Positions 11,401-22,735 of a DNA stretch of 64,000 bases are shown piece after piece (the stretch's first letter is position 1; every line of letters begins with the position of its first letter). The notes under the pieces were generated by a model that was not told the origin of the DNA, made no database searches, and worked only from the letters and a program-made list of their open reading frames with translations. The position numbers and the translations under genes were made by a program. Source of the DNA: Anodontia alba (Eukaryota; Mollusca; Bivalvia; Lucinida; Lucinidae); the NCBI GenBank assembly GCA_964016985.1, contig OZ024825.1:43828523-43892522 (forward strand). The letters are read 5' to 3'.

Positions 11401-12315
11401 GTCTTTGTGTATATCGACCTTACAATTTTCCCAAATACGATTTTGGTATATTGACCTAAGACTCATTAGTGTGTACTCTTCATGGATGTTGGACTATCAT
11501 TCAGACATGAGGGTACTTTCTGGCTATTTTGAAGACCTATATGAGCCATCGTACGACAAAACCTACAATAAGATTTGTGTTACTCAGTATGGCAAGGGTT
11601 CTCGTTTATCCCTCTTTGGATAGCCCGAAGGCTGTAAAAGGCACATGCAACCAGTAAAGACTCTGATAAGTCTGCGCGGATGGGCACGATGATCTGCGTA
11701 TTCCCTGGTCACACAAGTCCTATTGTCGATTTTTATCGTGCGCTGTCTCACATAACACAGTTCTAAATAATAAGGTGCCCTTTCTTATGTTTTTGACTTG
11801 GATATTTGATACTTTATATCCAGAAACCGTATTTACCCCAAGTTTTCGGAAAGACAGCCATGCGCATATAGTATAGAATCAGATTAGACGCCGCAGAATG
11901 CGTCTAATACAACTGTCATCCTTTTAGCAGCAATAGGCATAACCAAATTCAATCGTACAATAGTTTATTATAGAAACTTATGGTTAAAAAATTTTCAGAC
12001 AAATAAATAGGTAGTAAATGGACGTTCAAATATTAGGACAAGCACGGTAAGATTTACAGGTTTCGAATATATATAGGTTAAATACGTATCTTGCGTTAAA
12101 CTATGAATTTCAATTGTACATTACAAGCGTCTAACACATGTCTACTGACAATTTCTGCCTTTCTAATCATTGATACTTAGGTCGAATTCGTTTTGTTTAT
12201 TATATTACAGTATCTATTTCCACACATATTGGACAGTAGAATATATCATTATCACAACGTCGTTTCTCAGATTAGAACGTGCCGTATTTAGCCAGTTGTC
12301 GGACTGACAGGCCTG
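11401..12315. other. Mostly unassigned; family D fragment near 11,650-11,700
   Basis: A short family D remnant (GACTCTGATAAGTCTGCGCGGATG) lies near 11,655. The rest is AT-rich with a 74-codon chance frame at 11,399-11,623. Confidence 0.35.
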
Positions 12316-12374
12316 AACAAACAATGTAGACCCAGATCAGAACGCGGCGTCTGATCTAGGTTTACTCTGTTTGC
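12316..12374. repeat. Family C palindrome
   Basis: AACAAACAATGTAGACCCAG at the left and CTAGGTTTACTCTGTTTGCG at the right, around GATCAGAACGCGGCGTCTGATC. Confidence 0.55.
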
Positions 12375-13539
12375 GTATTGTCCAGCAGTTTCTGAGACAG
12401 ACCAACGCGCACCTAAATGGACTTGTTCTTTAGGACGTGAATTAAAGGTTTAATGCGTCAGAATACTTTGGGTATCATATTTATGCACCAGTCATTTGTA
12501 GTCCCGGCCATCTTACGGGGCATGGGAATAAAAGGGCTTTTAGCTTTTCAGTTCTTAAAGCCCTGCAAAACGCCCTGCGCTACGGGGACATATTTATGGC
12601 AAAACCCCTGCTAAAAGCCGCTCCACCCGGGGCCAGGTTTTTGGTTTCCTTGAACAGTCTGCTCTCTGTTGCTAAAATCAGCCTGTGTCATTTGAATGGT
12701 TTAAGGTCTGGTTTACTCGCTACAACTAAATTCAAAGATTGAGTATCATTAGCAGTATGAGCCAGGTTATTAGACTACTAAAGTTTGTGCTTGATGTGGC
12801 TCTAACTTCTGTATGCATATTTACATGTATATCCCAGCACATTTACGGCACTGCCAAGACTCATCGGAGGTTGAATTATGCTTCACTATGTCCCCGCTAT
12901 CCTGGCCCCATAGGAGCCGAGCCGGTGTTTCAACTGATGGTATATTACCCAAAGAATTCGGACAAACAGGCATAAGCTCACATTGAAGGCACAGGTCAGA
13001 CGCCGTGTTTGCCACTCACCTAGCAACAGTTAGACATATCTGCAGATAATAACATTGGTTTATTAATATTTTGGACTACGTATGGTAACTGTGTCCGAAT
13101 ACTTAGGTTAAATAAGGTATGTAGCTACCTTTTGGTAGATGGGCCACGCCATGCAGAAAAAATGTTTTTTTTGGCATTATACAGCGAAGATCTAAATTAT
13201 CTGCGTATCAACATAATCAACTCAAGGTTTGCACGCCGTCATAATCTGCAGTATCAAGTGTTTCTTTTAGCGGATAGTGAAGACCGAAGTCAGACTGCAT
13301 GGTTGCGCAGGCTGATATATATCTTTCTGTCCGATTTGACCCTAAATACAGTTTCTCATGATACGCTTTAAAACAGATATAGTAGAAGTTCTGGGACTTG
13401 TCCAGACGGGGAAATAAGTTTGTCTTTCTAATCGCGCGTTTAAGCATCAATAATCTAATAGCCCGACGACTAATTGTACGTTTATAAATCGCTACCATCA
13501 ACAAGGCGATACATACATCTTAATCTTGATTTTTGTAAA
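12375..13539. other. Unassigned DNA with weak family D traces
   Basis: No gene supported. Around 13,275-13,330 there is a short stretch like the middle of family D (AGTCAGACTGCATGGTTGCGCAGGCTGAT). Confidence 0.35.
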
Positions 13540-14036
13540 ACAGACATGATTTGATCAGACGCATCAGGAAACATACTTTTGGACATGTGCCCCCAGTATT
13601 CGCGCAGCCTGATCAGAATATTCACTGGACATATTTTGGATAGCCAGGCAAGAAAAGTTTCACCATGCCATTCCGAAAACACGCCTATTCAAATTATTGA
13701 AAATTTTGCAAACAAAAAAGGAAATTTTTCAGATACAAAAAAAAATTGATATTTTTCATATTCCTGCTAAAACCATAGATTTGGGGTACTCGTTAGGACC
13801 GCCTCGGCGAGGCGGTTCTAACGAGTACCCACATTTTTTAGCAAAATAAGTAATAAATGATGTTTACCCTGTAAACCCCAATTTTACTCGTATATAAAAG
13901 TAGGTTTTAAGGGGGTCAGAATTATTTAGGCGTGTTTTCGAAGAATCTGTTCAAAGTGCGCGGATGTGTAGGCTGATTTGAGCCTTAGTTTGACGCACAT
14001 GTCAGAAGGTACGTTTTTGTCACGTTGTAGCTTATT
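13540..14036. repeat. Family D copy split by family A insertion
   Basis: The left part (13,540-13,668) and right part (13,943-14,036, ending GTCACGTTGTAGCT) together make one family D element. The break falls where uninterrupted copies read through from 'aagtttc' to 'gcggac', and the gap is exactly one family A MITE. Confidence 0.65.
13669..13942 (+). repeat. Family A hairpin MITE (A3), nested in family D
   Basis: Terminal CATTCCGAAAACACGCC; central palindrome GCCTCGGCGAGGC at about 13,800-13,813; right-hand hairpin present. Inserted after the family D element and therefore younger than it. Confidence 0.82.
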
Positions 14037-14252
14037 TTATCCGTGTACTGTTAAATGTCAAGACATAGGAAAATGATTGCTGTACGAGGATTGATAAAAT
14101 GGTCTCAACCCGATAAATCTTACAAAAGTTGGAGATTGTTTTAGGTTGGTTATTCTAAACAGATTTCCATAGGGAAACAATGAATGTCATCAGACAGCAT
14201 AGCTCGCTGGAATTTGAGAGACACTATGAGTCCAAAATGTGCACACGGAATC

Positions 14253-14319
14253 GCAAACAGTGTAGACCCTGATCAGACTGCTCTTTAGGACATGTCTGAT
14301 CTGGGTCTGCACTATTTGC
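14253..14319. repeat. Family C palindrome, well preserved
   Basis: GCAAACAGTGTAGACCCTGA with its complement TCTGGGTCTGCACTATTTGC; short loop around CTCTTTAGGACA. Confidence 0.6.
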
Positions 14320-14439
14320 TTAGGCCTATCTGTCCCAATTCTTAGGATCATTACGGTAAGAAGAAATGTTATGGCATTTTAGCTCTTGATAGTATTTCTT
14401 GTGCTATGATTTGGTCATTTGTTGTCATGAATTTGACAT

Positions 14440-15142
14440 TATCAGGGATCAAATATAAAATTTCTAAGTCTTGAGGTCATGGGCATGAATGGGGGTGATG
14501 ATGAATAAAACTTTGGACCTGTATCTATTATCATTCCAAATATGAACCAAATCTATCATATGAATTGGAAAATATGAGAAAACATTATAATATAAAATTA
14601 CTAAGTTCTTACCTTTGACCTCGAGGCCATGTGCATGGGCAGGGGGTATTACTGAATAAAACTTTGGACCTTATCTATCATCATATCAAATATGAACAAA
14701 ATCCATCATATGGTATAGAAAATATGAACTCCTAAAAACTTTAATATAAACTTTTTAAGTCTGTGACCTTGACCTTGAGGTCAAAAGCATGGACAGGGTA
14801 TTGCTGAATAAAACCTTGGAACTGTATCTATCATCATACCAAATACGAACAAAACCCATCATATAGTCTGGAAAAAAAATGAGCTCTTAAAAAAACTTTA
14901 ACATTAAAAAATTCTAAGTCCATGACATTGACCTTGAGGTAATGGGCTTGGACCTTGAGGTAACGGACTGGGGTATTGCTGAATTAAACTTTGGAAATAT
15001 ATGTGTCAGCATACAAAACATGAACCAAATATATCGAATGGTCTTGAAAATATAAGCTCTTAAAACCTTCAATGTAAATGTGGACGGCAACGCCGACGGT
15101 AGTGCAACAGCTCTTCCTGGACTTCATCCAGGCGAGCTAATA
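14440..15142 (+). repeat. Family F2: tandem-repeat element with terminal hairpin
   Basis: Four to five repeats of roughly 135-160 bp marked by 'gaccttgaggtcatgggcat' and 'aataaaactttggac'. The array ends in a hairpin at 15,109-15,137 (AGCTC...TCCTGGA / TCCAGG...GAGCT) followed by CTAA then T. A hairpin just before CTRR and a T matches the 3' end rule of Helitrons. No replicase is present. Confidence 0.6.
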
Positions 15143-15245
15143 ACGAAAGAGTACCGGTATGCCAGAAAAAAATTCTGACAAGCATTTTTTACAAGCTTTC
15201 TATATAGATTATATAAGGAAATTATCCCCGGATCCTGGCGACCAT

Positions 15246-15284
<39 letters not shown>

Positions 15285-16783
15285 GAATCACGATATCTTG
15301 AACACTTTTGGTACAGGATCACTAAAGAAACATAACCTTGGTAGATGGTCACCAAGGAAACATATTTATCAAATTATATTGAAATCAGTCCAGTGGTTTC
15401 TGACAAGAAGATGTTTAAAGTTTTCTTAATAGATATATAGGGAAAATAAGCCCGGTCCCCTGCTAGCCATATTTCTTGACAAACCATGACGGCTTGAACA
15501 ATCGTGGCAGAGGGTCAACACAGGAACATTTCTACAAAGCTATATTGAAATCGGTCCATTGATTTCTGACAAGAAGATTTTTTCTGCTTATATGACAAGA
15601 AGACTTAAAAATTTTATATTTATGTATAGGGAAAAAAACACCCCCTAGCGGCCATGTGTTTTGACGAATCATGACGACTTGAACAATCTTGATAGATGGT
15701 CACCAAAGAAACTTTTTTGCCAAATTATATTGGAATCGGGCCAGCGGTTTCTGACAAGAAGAGTTTTCATGCTTCTATGACAAGAAGACTTTTAAAATTT
15801 TCTATATAGGTATGCAGGCAAATAAGCTCCGCATCTAGCTGCCATTTTTCTTTTTTTTTTTTTTTTTTTTTGACGAATCATGACATGGCTTGAACAACCT
15901 TGGTAGAGAATCACCAAGAAACCATTTCTGCAAAATTATATTTTTTGACGAATCATGACGGCTTGAACAATCTTGATAGAGGGTCACCAAAGGAACATTT
16001 CTGGCAAATTATATTGAAATTGATCCAGTGGTTTCTGGCAAGAAGATTTTTCATGCTTCTATGACAAGAAGATTTTTAAAATTTTCTATATAGGTATGTA
16101 GGGAAATAAGCCCCGCCTCCTAGCGGCCATGTTGTTTTGGCGAATCATGACGGCTTCAACAATCTTGGTAGAGGCTCACCAAGGAATCATTTCTGCAAAA
16201 TTATATTGAAAATTTTCCAGTGTTTTCTGACAAGAAGATTTTTAAAGATTTTTATACAGATAGCCCCGTCCCCTGGCAGCCACGCTTTTTTTTGACGAAT
16301 TACGACGGCTTGAACAATCTTAGTAGAGGGTCACCAAACAAATATCGCTGCCTATTTTGACTAAAATCGATCCAGTGGTATTTTTTTTTTTTTTTTTTTT
16401 AAAGTTTTCTTTATGGATATGTAGGAAAAATAAAACCCGCCCTGCTGGCATTTGTTTTGACGAATTATTATGGCTTGAACAATATTCGTAGCTGATAACC
16501 AAAGCAACATTTCTGCCAAATTATATTGAAACCGGTCCACTGGTTTCTGAGAAGAAGATTTTTATTATTATTTTTTTTTTTTTTTTTTTTTTTTTTGGTC
16601 GCCATGGCAACAAGAATCCTGCACAGATTCCAAATCTGTGAACAGTTTACAGTCAGTATCACCCAGTATGGCTTAGTCGTTTACGAGGAGATGTTGTTTA
16701 GAGACTGTGGACTGACAGACGACGACGATGGACGGTGAGAGATCACAATAGCACACCTTGAGTCTTCGGCTCAGGTGAGCTAA
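15143..16783 (+). repeat. Family F3: tandem-repeat element with terminal hairpin
   Basis: About eight repeats of ~155-195 bp marked by 'tgacggcttgaacaatc', 'ggtcaccaa' and 'tgacaagaaga'. It ends in a hairpin at 16,753-16,776 (CACCTTGAG / CTCAGGTG) followed by AGCTAAT, the same terminal rule as F2. Several repeats carry long T-runs (15,247-15,280; 15,850-15,871; 16,380-16,400; 16,570-16,596). An (AT)n tract follows immediately (16,782-16,799). Confidence 0.62.
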
Positions 16784-16799
16784 TATATATATATATATA

Positions 16800-17184
16800 A
16801 CCGACTTTTTAAAGTCTATAAATTAAGAATTTTTATCATATATGGTTTAATATCATATTTAATAACGAAAACATAACTTAAGAATTTATACGCAGTAAGA
16901 GTTAAGATTTTTTATTATATAAGAGTTTGTTTTTTTTTATTCGTTATCATAACAAAATACAGTATTTAAGAATTTGTGTTTTAGCTAGAAAGCATAAAAA
17001 AGATAAGGTTTTTACATAAGGTTTCAGAATAGAATCAATCTGAAGTTTCATCATCATCTTCAGAGATCTAGCACTCATCTGCAGCCAACTCTGCTGGATT
17101 TAAACTTAAACCAGAAGACAGTACATCTGAACTGTGGCGTTAATATCCAAACTACCAAAGTATCGATGCTATATGTGCACAGCA
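16800..17184. other. No recognised feature
   Basis: AT-rich DNA with scattered TTAAGAATTT-like phrases at 16,820-16,990 that do not form a clear repeat. Confidence 0.4.
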
Positions 17185-17463
17185 CATAACGAAAACATGC
17201 TTATATAGTTTTGACCCCCATAAACCCCACTTTTATACAGTAAAACTGGACTTTACAGGGGTATACATTAATTTTCTTATTTCTGCTCAAAAACATAGAT
17301 TGTGGATACTCGTTAGAACCGCCTCGCCGAGGCGGTTCTGACGAGTACCCACAATCTATGTTTTGAGCAGAAATATGAAAAATATCAGAATTTTTCATCT
17401 GAATTTTTTTCTTTTTTCATTGTAAAATTTTCAATATATTTGAATAGGCGTGTTTTCGTAATG
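17185..17463 (-). repeat. Family A hairpin MITE (A4)
   Basis: Complete copy with a near-perfect palindrome around GCCTCGCCGAGGC (about 17,320-17,332); one arm carries GTGGATACTC for GTGGGTACTC. Confidence 0.85.
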
Positions 17464-17780
17464 AGTCCGTGCATCAATACCAGCCACCAAAACTTTCATG
17501 CCCTTCATCTGCATAATATGTGACCCATAATAAATAGGATTTTGAAGAGGAGTGACCAGACTGTATTCTCACGCGTATCAGGCCAGCCTTTTTTCTTTTA
17601 TGGTCATTGAACTCGTTTTTTTTTCCTTCCGATGACACGTGTTCCTGCGAGTATGATTTTGCTTGTTTGATAAACACGTAATGTTAAGTCTTGCAGTTGA
17701 CTCTCTGACTGTTTCGAAAAGTCTTCAAGTGAGTTTTCTTCCATTTTCTGCCATACTGCTCTTCTAGGAAAAAGTTTTTT
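17464..17780 (-). pseudogene. Unidentified coding-like relic interrupted by MITE A4
   Basis: On the minus strand, fragments such as MEENSLEDFSKQSESQLQDL and QNPIYYGSHIMQMKGMKVLV look protein-like but lie in different frames with stops between them. The second runs directly into A4. I do not recognise the family; a degraded transposon protein is possible. Confidence 0.25.
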
Positions 17781-17863
17781 TTTTTTTTTTTTGTTTTTTT
17801 TTTAATCTAACACCTTTTCTGTAGATGATTCGACACTTTCATTATTATTATTATTATTATTAT
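17779..17863. repeat. Poly-T and (ATT)n tracts
   Basis: T-runs at 17,779-17,812 broken by one G, then (ATT)n at 17,841-17,863. Confidence 0.85.
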
Positions 17864-17894
17864 TTTAAGTTTTTTGCAAGCTCAGTATCATTAA

Positions 17895-18010
17895 TAATTC
17901 TGGTCACAAAAGCCGGTCAGTTACCTGTACTGTGCCTAGGCAGGATTAGTCCATCTAAGTGGATAATGAGTATCTCGGTGTAACTCAAACAATCAGTGGG
18001 TCAATGGCGG
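17895..18010 (-). repeat. Possible SINE body fragment
   Basis: Matches the body of the SINE at 9,396-9,710 loosely (GGTCAGTTACCT, GGCAGGATTAGTCC, CTAAG.GG). No tRNA-like head is visible. Confidence 0.35.
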
Positions 18011-18420
18011 TCCTCCATCAACCGCCCATCTCAAACCGTTCCCAAAAGACGGGGCATTGGAAAGATGAGAAATAAAAAAGCTCTCCCGTCCCGCACCTGT
18101 TGCAAGCACATCAGGCTCTTGCCCGACTATGATCCAAAGAAGTAGGACGCCCGGAAACTGTAAGTTACTAGCACTATCGCCCGACCAAGCCTACCAGGTT
18201 AAGCTTATAAATCAAGTTAATGATATAAGATCCAAACAGGATAGTCCACCATATCAGAATTAGCAATATGGTTAATGCTATGTCTTCCCAAAGTCTCAGA
18301 CTAATCAAGAAAAATGCATTGTGACAAATAAAAACGTATGTACAGTCGAGAAAACACACGTCTTTCTAGATAAATACATAGACAAAATGTTTGTTACAAC
18401 TACGTGTGGCCATAATAACG

Positions 18421-18474
18421 AATCAACTGTACTCAGTGGTCTGTGGCGTCTGGTCCTGGTCTACACTGTTTCCT
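18421..18474. repeat. Family C palindrome, eroded
   Basis: Right arm GGCGTCTGGTCCTGGTCTAC followed by ACTGTTTCC; the left arm is largely decayed. Confidence 0.4.
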
Positions 18475-19320
18475 AGTTTCCCTTTTATGGAACACGAGAC
18501 ATATTAAATGAACTAATACAATAACATTAAGGGGGTGTGATACACTTTGTAGATTTCCGGCGATATTTTGCAAGGGAGACAATGTTTGTGACTTCCTTTT
18601 TTCTTTCTCATGGCGAGCAGATTTACTCCTTTTGGAGTAGACCTCCTTTCAGAAGAGAGGTAAAAACCATTCGTTAGAGTTTCTTCCCCTCAGGATGCGT
18701 TCATTTCACTTAAAATGAAGTATTCGCAACAACACCGTCAATGAACTTGTTTTCTAAAATCAGCAATCAAATTGAAATGGAATGTATGGTATCACAAAAG
18801 TTTTCTTAGGGAGTAATCCCTGTCACATTATTTTGCAATCGATCAGTGATGCCAGGGAAACGGCACGGCTTAGCATTTCAATTTTCCGTGATTTTATCAG
18901 ATAAACAAAAATGTTTCAGGGTGATAAATAATCTTCTATAATGCCTTATCTTTGCATTTTGTTGGATATTTGGGCCAGCAAGCATTGCAAATAAATATAC
19001 ATATGTGACTAGCAAGGACTCTTACTACCCTTCACACATACAAATATAGGAATATAAAATAAAACACAGCGTGCACAGTGCAGAGGCAATTGTTAAGTTT
19101 AGCTTTCAGTTTGTTTTGTTTATTTTTCACACCAGTAATTATGGCCCTTCCACACGTTGTTAAACATGTTTAAACTTCTGGTACCGTCTTACTATAGGCA
19201 ACGCAGTGGTTCTGTGTGGAATTGTCCATCATTAATGTTGGTAGGGGCCATCATCTAATTAAAAGAGAGCCACATAGAGATTGTCTGAATCACGTCTGTT
19301 ATTGGGAATTAGTAATGACA
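18475..19320. other. No recognised feature
   Basis: Non-coding DNA; nothing recognisable on either strand. Confidence 0.45.
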
Positions 19321-19365
19321 TGTCAAACAGTGTAGATCCTGATAAGATGCGTCTGATTCATGTGT
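19321..19365. repeat. Family C half palindrome
   Basis: CAAACAGTGTAGATCCTGAT then GATGCGTCTGATTCATG; the distal arm is missing. Confidence 0.4.
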
Positions 19366-19689
19366 AAAAAGGGAAGGTCCGTGTTAAGGTAAATATACAC
19401 TTGAAATATTTTGGTGCCAATTTGCCATGAGGAACAACTGTGCAGAAGTAGTCTCTCTAGTAATTTAACCCTTTTAAAAATGGAGATTATTTGTTGAAGC
19501 AAATTGTTTCCTTTAGAGACATATATTTCATGTCAGAGTTATTTCATCTTGAGCATTAATTGATTAACTTCCTGAATAATAGTGATAGGTCCTGTATTTT
19601 ACTTCGTCACTGGAATGTCTTCGTGTCATTAATAATAATCTGATATTCAAATGCCTTATGCATATGTTTGTCTTTAAATCAACTGAAAC

Positions 19690-20034
19690 AGAACCAAAAT
19701 ATTTTAGATTCCTACTATGATGCGTAATTCAATTAGTGGTTCTAACCAAAACGTACATCTTCTACATAACTCTGAGGAGTCTATATCCATACCAGGGGCA
19801 CTCGTACTTTCCGATGTTATGCCGGAAGAGGGATATCTTTTATACGAATATCCGGTAATGAGTCTCTTGAAAATAGGGTTTCTTATTTCGTTCGGATTCT
19901 CGAAAATCGACAGTTGGAATGAATTATCATGACCGGGTTTATAGAAATAAAATAGTAATATAAATACACGGCACATTGCTTTTGTTTTGGTTGATGTTGG
20001 TAACAATATGCTGCATCAAACCTATGTGCAGCTC
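19690..20034 (-). pseudogene. Unidentified coding-like segment, also copied at 28,638-28,726
   Basis: A minus-strand frame of about 100 codons begins MLPTSTKTKAMCRVFILLF, with a short hydrophobic stretch near its start resembling a signal anchor, and later has CRRC. Part of it (19,938-20,030) recurs at 28,638-28,726, showing that it is repeated DNA. A type II membrane glycosyltransferase fragment is one possibility, based only on the anchor and Cys spacing; I cannot confirm it. Confidence 0.3.
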
Positions 20035-20716
20035 AAAACAAATGGAGAAATCGTGTATTAAATGATAACAATCATTCGCTTAATATAACAATAACGGTGC
20101 CATCTAAGTACGACAAGTGTGTTGCACTACTTTATAACGGCTTGACGGTCAGACTTTTCAATTTCATCGGGTGGCTTCGCTGTATTTTGTGGTGTACATA
20201 TCATGCATTTCTATAATGTACTACAAGGGCAATAATCTACGCCATCAACATGATCATAATAATGTAATAAGTAGTGGAGGGTTATGCTAGTGAAATAGTA
20301 AAATATGGTGGTCCTAATATTACAAAAAATAAGAAGGGAAATAACTCCGTCATTACTTATGATAGAGCTAAGATTCTTGCTTTCACACTTTCTGTGATAG
20401 CCCTCTATCAATGTATCACGTTTTAAATGAATACCTTTTATACTTTAAGAGATATGCTACGGACAAGCTTATTACTGCAAAAATTAAGACGGGAAGTAAC
20501 TCAGTAATTACTTGTAACAGAGTTACAGTTCTTGCACTTTGTACTATCTCTGATGACCGTCTCTCAATTTTTCTCTTTTATACTTTCAAAGATATGCACG
20601 GGGCATTTCATATTGCAAAATTTAGGTAAGAAAAAAACTTCATAAATACTGATGATATGATTATGGTTCTTGCATTCTGCACGTTCCCATATAGTCTTCT
20701 ATCAAAGTATCAAGTT

Positions 20717-20720
20717 TCAT

Positions 20721-20755
<35 letters not shown>

Positions 20756-20803
20756 TTTTTTACTTATTTATTTATTTATTTATTTATTTATTTTTGTAAT
20801 TTA
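20717..20803. repeat. (TTTA)n microsatellite
   Basis: About twenty tetranucleotide units in two blocks, within F4. Confidence 0.9.
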
Positions 20804-20873
20804 TTTATTATTTTTTCAGCACAAACATACAAGTGACATTTTCCAGACCTACACAATATAAACTCATATTATA

Positions 20874-20937
20874 CAGTCAACTCTCTATACCAACACTCGA
20901 TACAACAACAAAATTCGTTATAATGACAAGTTGACTG
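20874..20937. repeat. Minimal pogo-like palindrome
   Basis: A 64 bp unit starting CAGTCAACTCTC and ending AAGTTGACTG, preceded by TA. The ends resemble the family E MITEs at 22,242 and 57,147. Confidence 0.4.
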
Positions 20938-21490
20938 GCATAAAGCCTTTGCTGAAAAGGTGACATTTAGTCAGACATTCTGTCAAAATATTTTATTCAT
21001 TACTTTAAGAAACATATGTTCCGGATACTTGTTTGAATCAAGGCGATTCCAACAAATATCCAAACGTGTATGTTCCACGAGGAAACAATACAATACGTTT
21101 AGAGATATGCTCCGGACAATTTTAAGCTGACTATTGCAAAAATTAGGAAGGCAAATAACTCTGTAATTACTTGTGATGGAGTTACGGTTCTTTTATTCTG
21201 CACTTCCTCTAATGGCCGTCTATCAAGTTACAGTTAATTTCCTTCTATACTTTCAGAGATATGCTCCGGACAAGCTTTTTATTGCCAAAAATAAGAAGTG
21301 CAGTAACTCTGTAAATACTGGTGACAGGGGTATTTTTCTTGCACTCTGCAATTTCCCTCATGGCCCATTATCAGTGTATCAAGTTTCATTAAATTACCTT
21401 CAATATTTTTAGAGATATGCTCTGGACAAAAGTGTGACGTACGGACGGGCAGAATGGCGATTATATGCTCTCCCTTCGGGGAGCATAAAA

Positions 21491-21716
21491 ATACACACTA
21501 CACGTTGCGCAAACTCCATGCACGATTTAGTTGACATGTATTTACTTCACCCGAATGCGCATAATATATAACTGTAAACGAATATCGACATAGATTATCG
21601 AAGTGTAAACGGATATCGACATAGATAATCGAAGTGTCTGAATATCTAATGCGTTTTAGACCTTTGATAGTGAAATGTGTGCACAAAGTGAATTATTCTC
21701 AATCTCTTAAACACCA
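21491..21716. other. Unassigned DNA with a local duplication
   Basis: Two tandem copies of 'aatcgaagtgtaaacggatatcgacatagat'-type sequence lie at 21,568-21,635; no gene. Confidence 0.4.
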
Positions 21717-21974
21717 GGGCCCAGTTGTTCAAAGCTAACTATGTCGTTAGTTAACGATTCATTAAAATTTACATCGAGTGATACGCAAATATGCTGAAAT
21801 TATTTGCTGAAAACATGTGAGAAGCTTTTGCAGAGTAGCTTTTGCAGTGCAAAAGCTACTCACATTTTTTCAGCAAAAAATATCAGAATATTGTGTATTG
21901 AATCCGCTAAAACAGCTAACGAAATGACCCTTAACAAGCTCGTTAAGCTAACGACGCTTTGAACAACTGGGCCC
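21717..21974. repeat. Family B MITE with central hairpin
   Basis: Complete copy with clean ends GGGCCCAGTTGTTCAAAGCT and AGCG-type...CTTTGAACAACTGGGCCC. The central arm GAGTAGCTTTTGCA / TGCAAAAGCTACTC is long and near-perfect. Confidence 0.8.
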
Positions 21975-22241
21975 AGTTAATTAACAAAGACTCCGAAAAA
22001 ATAGTTATTGACGAAAGCATGTATCTTTATCATCATTAAGATGGTGGTAGTAAAGGGTTTATGAGAAATGGATAAAGAAAATGCACATGGCATACGAGGA
22101 AGCACCAACATTCGTATATAGAAGAACTGCGAATCAGACTCTAATGCAATCCTCTGCAGGCAAGGGTAACAGAGCGAACACAACATAGAGGAACTGCTAT
22201 TTAAGCCTCTCTCCTATCCCCCCACCTGCAACACCTATACA

Positions 22242-22571
22242 CAGTTGACTCTCGTTATCTCGAACTCGCTTATCTCGAATAACCGCTTATCTCGAAGTGA
22301 AAATCTGGTCCCTGCCGAAACATGAACATCTAACAACAGACAAAAAAAAAATATATTGTAGAAAAGGGGAGAAATTGCTCCTAATTTCTCATGTTTTCCA
22401 CAATATTTTTTAATATATCTCTAACTTCAAGAGTCCAATTACATATAGATTTGTTAAATGTGGTTGTTCGAATAAGTTTTCCTCAATTCTGCAAATCTTA
22501 TATGTCGAGGTACGGATATCTCGAAGTATATATTAGAATCCCTCGGAATTCAAGATAACGAGAGTCTGCTG
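22242..22571. repeat. Family E pogo/Tigger-like MITE
   Basis: Terminal repeats CAGTTGACTCTCGTTATCTC and the complement of GATAACGAGAGTCTGCTG, with TA at the right boundary. Tigger/pogo elements have similar CAGT-starting ends and TA targets. The interior shares AAATCTGGTCCCTGCC and GAGAAATTGCTCCTAA with the copy at 57,147. Confidence 0.75.
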
Positions 22572-22579
22572 TACAAGTG

Positions 22580-22735
22580 ACCGTTCCATGGGGGTATTTC
22601 TGATGCAGTTCCCTCAGTTTTGTTCGTCATGTTTGTGTTAGAGTGCCGTTTGCCGTGATGACGTTTCGTGTCATTCAAACCTTATTTGGTGCCTCTCGAA
22701 GGCTATGCGGTAATTGTGGCCTTTTCTGTGTATCA
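22580..22735 (+). repeat. Penelope-like 3' end fragment
   Basis: Matches the 3' region of the Penelope-like elements here (GGTGCCTCTCGAAGGCT, GGTAATTGTGGCCTTTTCTG). An open frame starting at 22,668 begins inside this repeat and is not regarded as a gene. Confidence 0.45.

Larger units (their letters stand above)
20200..21490 (+). repeat. Family F4: tandem-repeat element with terminal hairpin
   Basis: Several ~165 bp repeats with 'gttacggttcttgca', 'ctttcagagatatgctccgga' and 'gggaagtaactc'. It ends in a hairpin at 21,465-21,486 (ATGCTCTCCC TTC GGGGAGCAT) followed by A-rich sequence. Interrupted by a (TTTA)n tract and a small palindrome. Same layout as F1-F3, with unrelated repeat sequence. 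Confidence 0.55.

Noticed and set aside
20200..21490. CRISPR-like regular repeats
   Set aside because: Units are ~165 bp, diverged, without short repeats and unique spacers; the genome is eukaryotic.
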